21,477 bases of DNA from Chara braunii (lineage: Eukaryota > Streptophyta > Charophyceae > Charales > Characeae), in contig BFEA01000042.1 in assembly GCA_003427395.1 (NCBI GenBank), positions 277,752-299,228 of the forward strand, given 5' to 3'. The notes under the pieces are model-generated. The model did no database searches. It was not told where the DNA came from and was given only the letters and a program-made list of their open reading frames with translations. Every line of letters begins with the position of its first letter. The stretch's first letter is position 1. A program made the position numbers and the translations under genes. This document shows, piece by piece, positions 18,665 through 21,477 of this stretch.

Positions 18665-19636
18665 ATGTTGCTTACTTCAAACCGCATGAATTCATCCTCG
18701 CTGAACACAATTGAGTTGAAGCATTTGCAAAAAAATATTTTTTCTTCTCTTCATACTGAAAGTTTTATGCACATCCATGCTTATCCAAATTCATTACCTA
18801 CATTGCACAACATGCGCCAAATGCATCCCTATACTAACAACAAAAATCCACAACATTCCCACAACCATGAACTTTCATTACACCAATCCATGACCGCTAA
18901 CGTTTTCTTTCCATCCCCTTCACACTCTTCACCACCTTCAACACACCATGCATACCAAATTCCTTCACATATTATCATTTTACCATGGATACCGCCATCA
19001 AATGAATCACACGTTTCCTTACAATGTCCATATCACTCTTTGCATGGCACATCATGGCTCAGCGACATACCGATCAATGATTACATGGACCTTCTCATGA
19101 AAATTTTCCCATCTGTCTTCACAACAAACACCTTCACATATGCAAACGGAATTGCACGCAGAAATATATCTTTTGCGGGCCACAATATTGACGGTCGACG
19201 ACAAAATCGCCCATTCGAAACATTCGACCACTTCTTTTTGCCATTACACATCAATGACAATCATTGGGCATTGTCTTACATCGACATTTGTAACCGCACA
19301 CTGTACTTTTATGACAACTCAAGTTCATATTTTTTCCGTAAGTTGCAACATTGGCTCCATAACCGTGTTGATTTCCTCCACCTTCTCACAAACAGACTGC
19401 TAATCGATATCTTTGGTTCAGAGCAACGAAATTCATATGACTGTGGCGTTTTTCTACTTATCATAACACGACACCTTCTTCTTCCTCCCCCTCTGTCTCA
19501 TTAACATGATTTTAGTCAAGAAGACATGAAATTTTACCGTTCCTTTATCCACGATGAGCTAGTCACAAAAGTCCCCAAAGTTGTCTTTCCCCATCCTCAC
19601 ACTCTTTACAANAGACCTCCTCCTTATTCTTGTTAA
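18665..19636 (+). pseudogene. Ulp1-like cysteine protease (peptidase C48) at the Helitron 3' end
   Basis: The frame opens at 18665 and runs 279 codons to TAA at 19502-19504, then continues with clear homology (HDFSQEDMKFYRSFIHDELV) to TAA at 19634-19636. Residues 1-30 (LNTIELKHLQKN) resemble the tail of the Helitron helicase, which suggests an original fusion. Residues 31-120 are a His/Pro/Ser/Asn-rich linker. The protease domain runs from about WLSDIPINDYMDLL (131) onward. His200-Trp (NDNHWALSYID), Asp217 (LYFYDNSS), Gln254 and Cys260 (EQRNSYDCGVF) have the order and spacing of the Ulp1/SENP family, so the catalytic set is complete. Family members cleave SUMO or related ubiquitin-like proteins; the role in a transposon is unknown. 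An undetermined base lies at 19612. Confidence 0.85.
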
Positions 19637-20127
19637 CATTTGAAATTCATCATCATCACACAATTGTTTTTTGTACTAAATTACATAACAGCTTTTGCAA
19701 TCTATATCCTTGGCATAATCCATATCTTAAGTATTTTTTCTCTTACAACAGTAGATTCGTGAAAACCTCACATGTTTTATAGAATGGAAAAATAAAAGTT
19801 GAACTTTTGTTTTTTACAAAAAAAGAAAGTGTTTTTAACTGTTTTTCGATAAAGGAGGCAAAAGACGAGGTGAAAAGACAAATGTTCCTGAAAATGTGCA
19901 AGAAAACCCTTTCTTGCAAAATAATGAGAAGGGCTTGAACTCTGTTTGAAGCCAAAAAAAAAAAAAAAAAAAAAATAGCGCGTCGTTTGCGGTTCACAAC
20001 GGACACGCATACACGCACACGCATACGCACACGCACACGTACGCAGCTCTGTTAATAAACCGATCGAGCCGTTCAGTACTGTAATGGTGTAGCGGGCCTC
20101 GGGTTGGCCTGTGAGACTAGCCCCTTG
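19637..20127. other. AT-rich tail with poly(A) and microsatellite
   Basis: No gene is seen. The AT-rich composition of the Helitron continues to about 19950, so the element's 3' end probably lies here or a little beyond, but no CTRR terminus with a preceding hairpin is convincing. A poly(A) run of about 22 bases is at 19954-19975, and a CA/CGCA-rich microsatellite is at 20001-20040. Confidence 0.5.
20001..20040. repeat. CA/CGCA-rich microsatellite
   Basis: Irregular ACGC, ACAC and ATAC units fill these 40 bases. It resembles the CA-rich runs at 1930-2290. Confidence 0.8.
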
Positions 20128-20240
20128 GCCTGTTTTCACAGGCCTGTGTTGTATTCGGGGTAGGCCAGTCCAGGCCGGTACCTCTGTCGGTACCAGCCAG
20201 TCCAGTCCAGTCCCGTCAGCCTGCTGGGGTATACCCCAGC
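20128..20240. repeat. cluster of three short hairpins
   Basis: Three inverted repeats occur within about 110 bp: GGCCTG/CAGGCC around a 6-base loop (about 20128-20145), GGTACC/GGTACC around TCTGTC (20176-20193), and the 18-base perfect palindrome GCTGGGGTATACCCCAGC (20223-20240). GGCC and CCAGTCC phrases recur between them. The DNA here is GC-rich, in contrast to the AT-rich tail just upstream. Function unknown. Confidence 0.7.
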
Positions 20241-21186
20241 CATTGTCTGTTTTCACACTCATTCTTCACTTGAACATTTTGGAGCACGTGCGTTGGAGTC
20301 TTGCGTGGGGAGCTGCTTTGTGCCATCTCGGTCCCCCCGCTTCTTCCTCCATCTCCATCTGTGTCACTAGCGGAGCACCACACCTGGTGGGTCCGCTACA
20401 AATGGGCTTCGGGTGTGCTTCCCACTCACCGAGAAAGCAAACCAAGGGCATTTGCTCCACTACACAATACTATACATGCATTTTGACAGTTAGCTGGACC
20501 AGATACATTCAAATGTTTTGCTCGTCCGAATGCACCTTGTGCTGAAATCGTCCAAGTGCATCTAGAGTGTTGAGCAGTGGAGCGAGGCCCCAAATATTGG
20601 CGGACTTCGGAAAACTACGAGTGTCAGCAGAGAGCTCGTACTTCTCGCGCTATGCAGGCAACCCGCCAAGAGGCCAAGCAGGCAAGCGTCCGGTCCCGCC
20701 CTCGCTCTCGCGCCAACAATTCGTTACATACGTATTGGCTGGGTTCATTGCACTGAATGATGATGTCCCATGCTATTTGTATATTAAGGGCCTAGTGTGA
20801 GTAAGCATACCAACAAGTTAACCACCACGTAACTGCCGAGGAGTTTTGGTCTATTGCGGGGGGTGGGTGGTGGGTGGAGGACACACGTGCATGAGAGGGT
20901 GCAGAAACTCAAGTGCGCTCTCTCTTCAGGAAACGGGCAGTTGGAGCGAGCAATTGCACGTGGGCTTGTCGGGCATCTGTCTTTGCACGGGGGACAGGGC
21001 GCCGGAGCCTGGGGGAGGTTCTGGAAAGTGCACTATAAAGGGGGCGTGCTGAGGTAAGCCAACGGGTACGACTGCGTGTTTAGTTGCGGGGTCACAGAGG
21101 TACGCGTAACTTCTTGACGGTGAAAGTCCGACGAAACAGACTAGCAAACTCATCGTTTAATGATGGTTATGCATAGCGAACATCGC

Positions 21187-21190
<4 letters not shown>
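20241..21190. other. non-coding stretch, no recognised gene
   Basis: Short open frames on both strands show no family motif. A TATAAAG-containing phrase at about 21033-21039 (GTGCACTATAAAGGGGG) could be a chance TATA-like site, since no gene is recognisable downstream before the window ends. Confidence 0.45.

Positions 21191-21224
<34 letters not shown>
21191..21224. repeat. (GA)n microsatellite
   Basis: Seventeen uninterrupted GA units. Confidence 0.95.
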
Positions 21225-21228
<4 letters not shown>

Positions 21229-21242
21229 TAAGTTAGTCTAAT

Positions 21243-21316
21243 CATTCTGTGTGAAAAGACGGCGATCCATAAAGGCTGTCTGTGGAGTCATCCATTCTGT
21301 GCGAAAAGATGGCGAA
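21243..21316. repeat. ~24 bp direct repeat, 50 bp apart
   Basis: CATTCTGTGTGAAAAGACGG at 21243 recurs at 21293 with two substitutions, and the match continues a few bases into GCGA. It lies between the GA and CT microsatellites. Confidence 0.8.
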
Positions 21317-21374
21317 GTGTAAGGCTTTTTTTTTTGTTTTTTCTTTGTATGCAAGACTTATATGGTCCTTCAAC

Positions 21375-21387
21375 CTCTCTCTCTCTC

Positions 21388-21436
<49 letters not shown>
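21375..21436. repeat. (CT)n microsatellite
   Basis: About 60 bases of CT units with one CA interruption near 21389-21390. It is the complement of the GA run at 21191-21224, so the two could pair across a ~150 bp loop. Confidence 0.95.
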
Positions 21437-21440
<4 letters not shown>

Positions 21441-21477
21441 GACTCCAATAAGGTTTGCGGACTGTTTAAATTTTCTG

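Larger units (their letters stand above)
13169..19636 (+). mobile_element. degenerate Helitron with Rep, PIF1-like helicase and Ulp1-like protease
   Basis: Protein remnants appear in the order known for autonomous Helitrons: Cys-motif N-terminus, DUF6570-like region, HUH Rep domain, PIF1-family helicase. A C48 cysteine protease region follows. All lie on the + strand in AT-rich DNA unlike the flanks. The element would move by rolling-circle replication, with Rep nicking and rejoining single strands and the helicase unwinding DNA. Coding is broken by several frame changes and at least nine in-frame stops of all three types, so this copy is very probably inactive. The limits given are those of recognisable coding sequence. 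The 5' TC and 3' CTRR ends with the subterminal hairpin were not identified, so the real element is longer. Confidence 0.88.

Noticed and set aside
14566-19504. Alternative genetic code with TAA/TAG read as Gln
   Set aside because: One TAA does sit at a Gln position, but TGA and TAG also interrupt the frame at Trp-like positions, and several frameshifts are present. The host exon at 2688-3821 has a normal frame ended by TAA.

Overview
The window looks like nuclear DNA of a eukaryote with a repeat-rich genome. It has long low-complexity and microsatellite tracts, a likely spliced exon preceded by a pyrimidine-rich acceptor, many small tandem, inverted and foldback repeats, and a decayed Helitron rolling-circle transposon. 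There are no bacterial-style operons, and I recognise no rRNA or complete tRNA. I cannot place the species from the sequence.

Layout. Bases 1-2687 hold only short duplications and a composite simple-sequence array (1741-2345). Bases 2688-3821 are probably the last coding exon of a host gene of unknown function: a non-repetitive head, a Gly/Ala/Thr/Val-rich middle with two 42-residue repeats, and an acidic Glu-rich tail. Bases 3822-6346 are non-coding, with a four-copy ~150 bp tandem array (5142-5700) and a 123 bp duplication (5714-5959). Bases 6347-7314 form a nested mobile-element structure. A foldback element with ~220 bp arms lies between two ~80 bp direct repeats, and the left direct repeat is interrupted by a 98 bp insertion with terminal inverted repeats whose empty site survives in the right copy. 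Bases 7315-10737 have no gene I can support.

From about 10.7 to 19.7 kb most of the sequence is AT-rich and is one Helitron or its fragments. The main body (13169-19636, + strand) carries, in the expected order, a Cys-containing N-terminal region, a DUF6570-like region, the HUH Rep domain (HLH motif and a two-Tyr YxxxY motif), a PIF1-type helicase (Walker A, Walker B, TGD and QG motifs) and finally a Ulp1-like (peptidase C48) cysteine protease with an apparently complete catalytic set. Frameshifts and in-frame stops break it, so it is very probably dead. The Lys/Arg/Glu-rich N-terminal repeats missing from the + strand copy lie on the minus strand at 10738-11300. This is what an internal inversion of about 2.4 kb would leave, although a second element is also possible.

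Bases 19637-21477 have no recognised gene: a poly(A) tract, a CA-rich microsatellite, a cluster of short perfect hairpins and two complementary dinucleotide repeats (GA, then CT).

The most interesting observations are the Rep-helicase-Ulp1 arrangement with its inverted N-terminus and the nested foldback with a filled and an empty insertion site.
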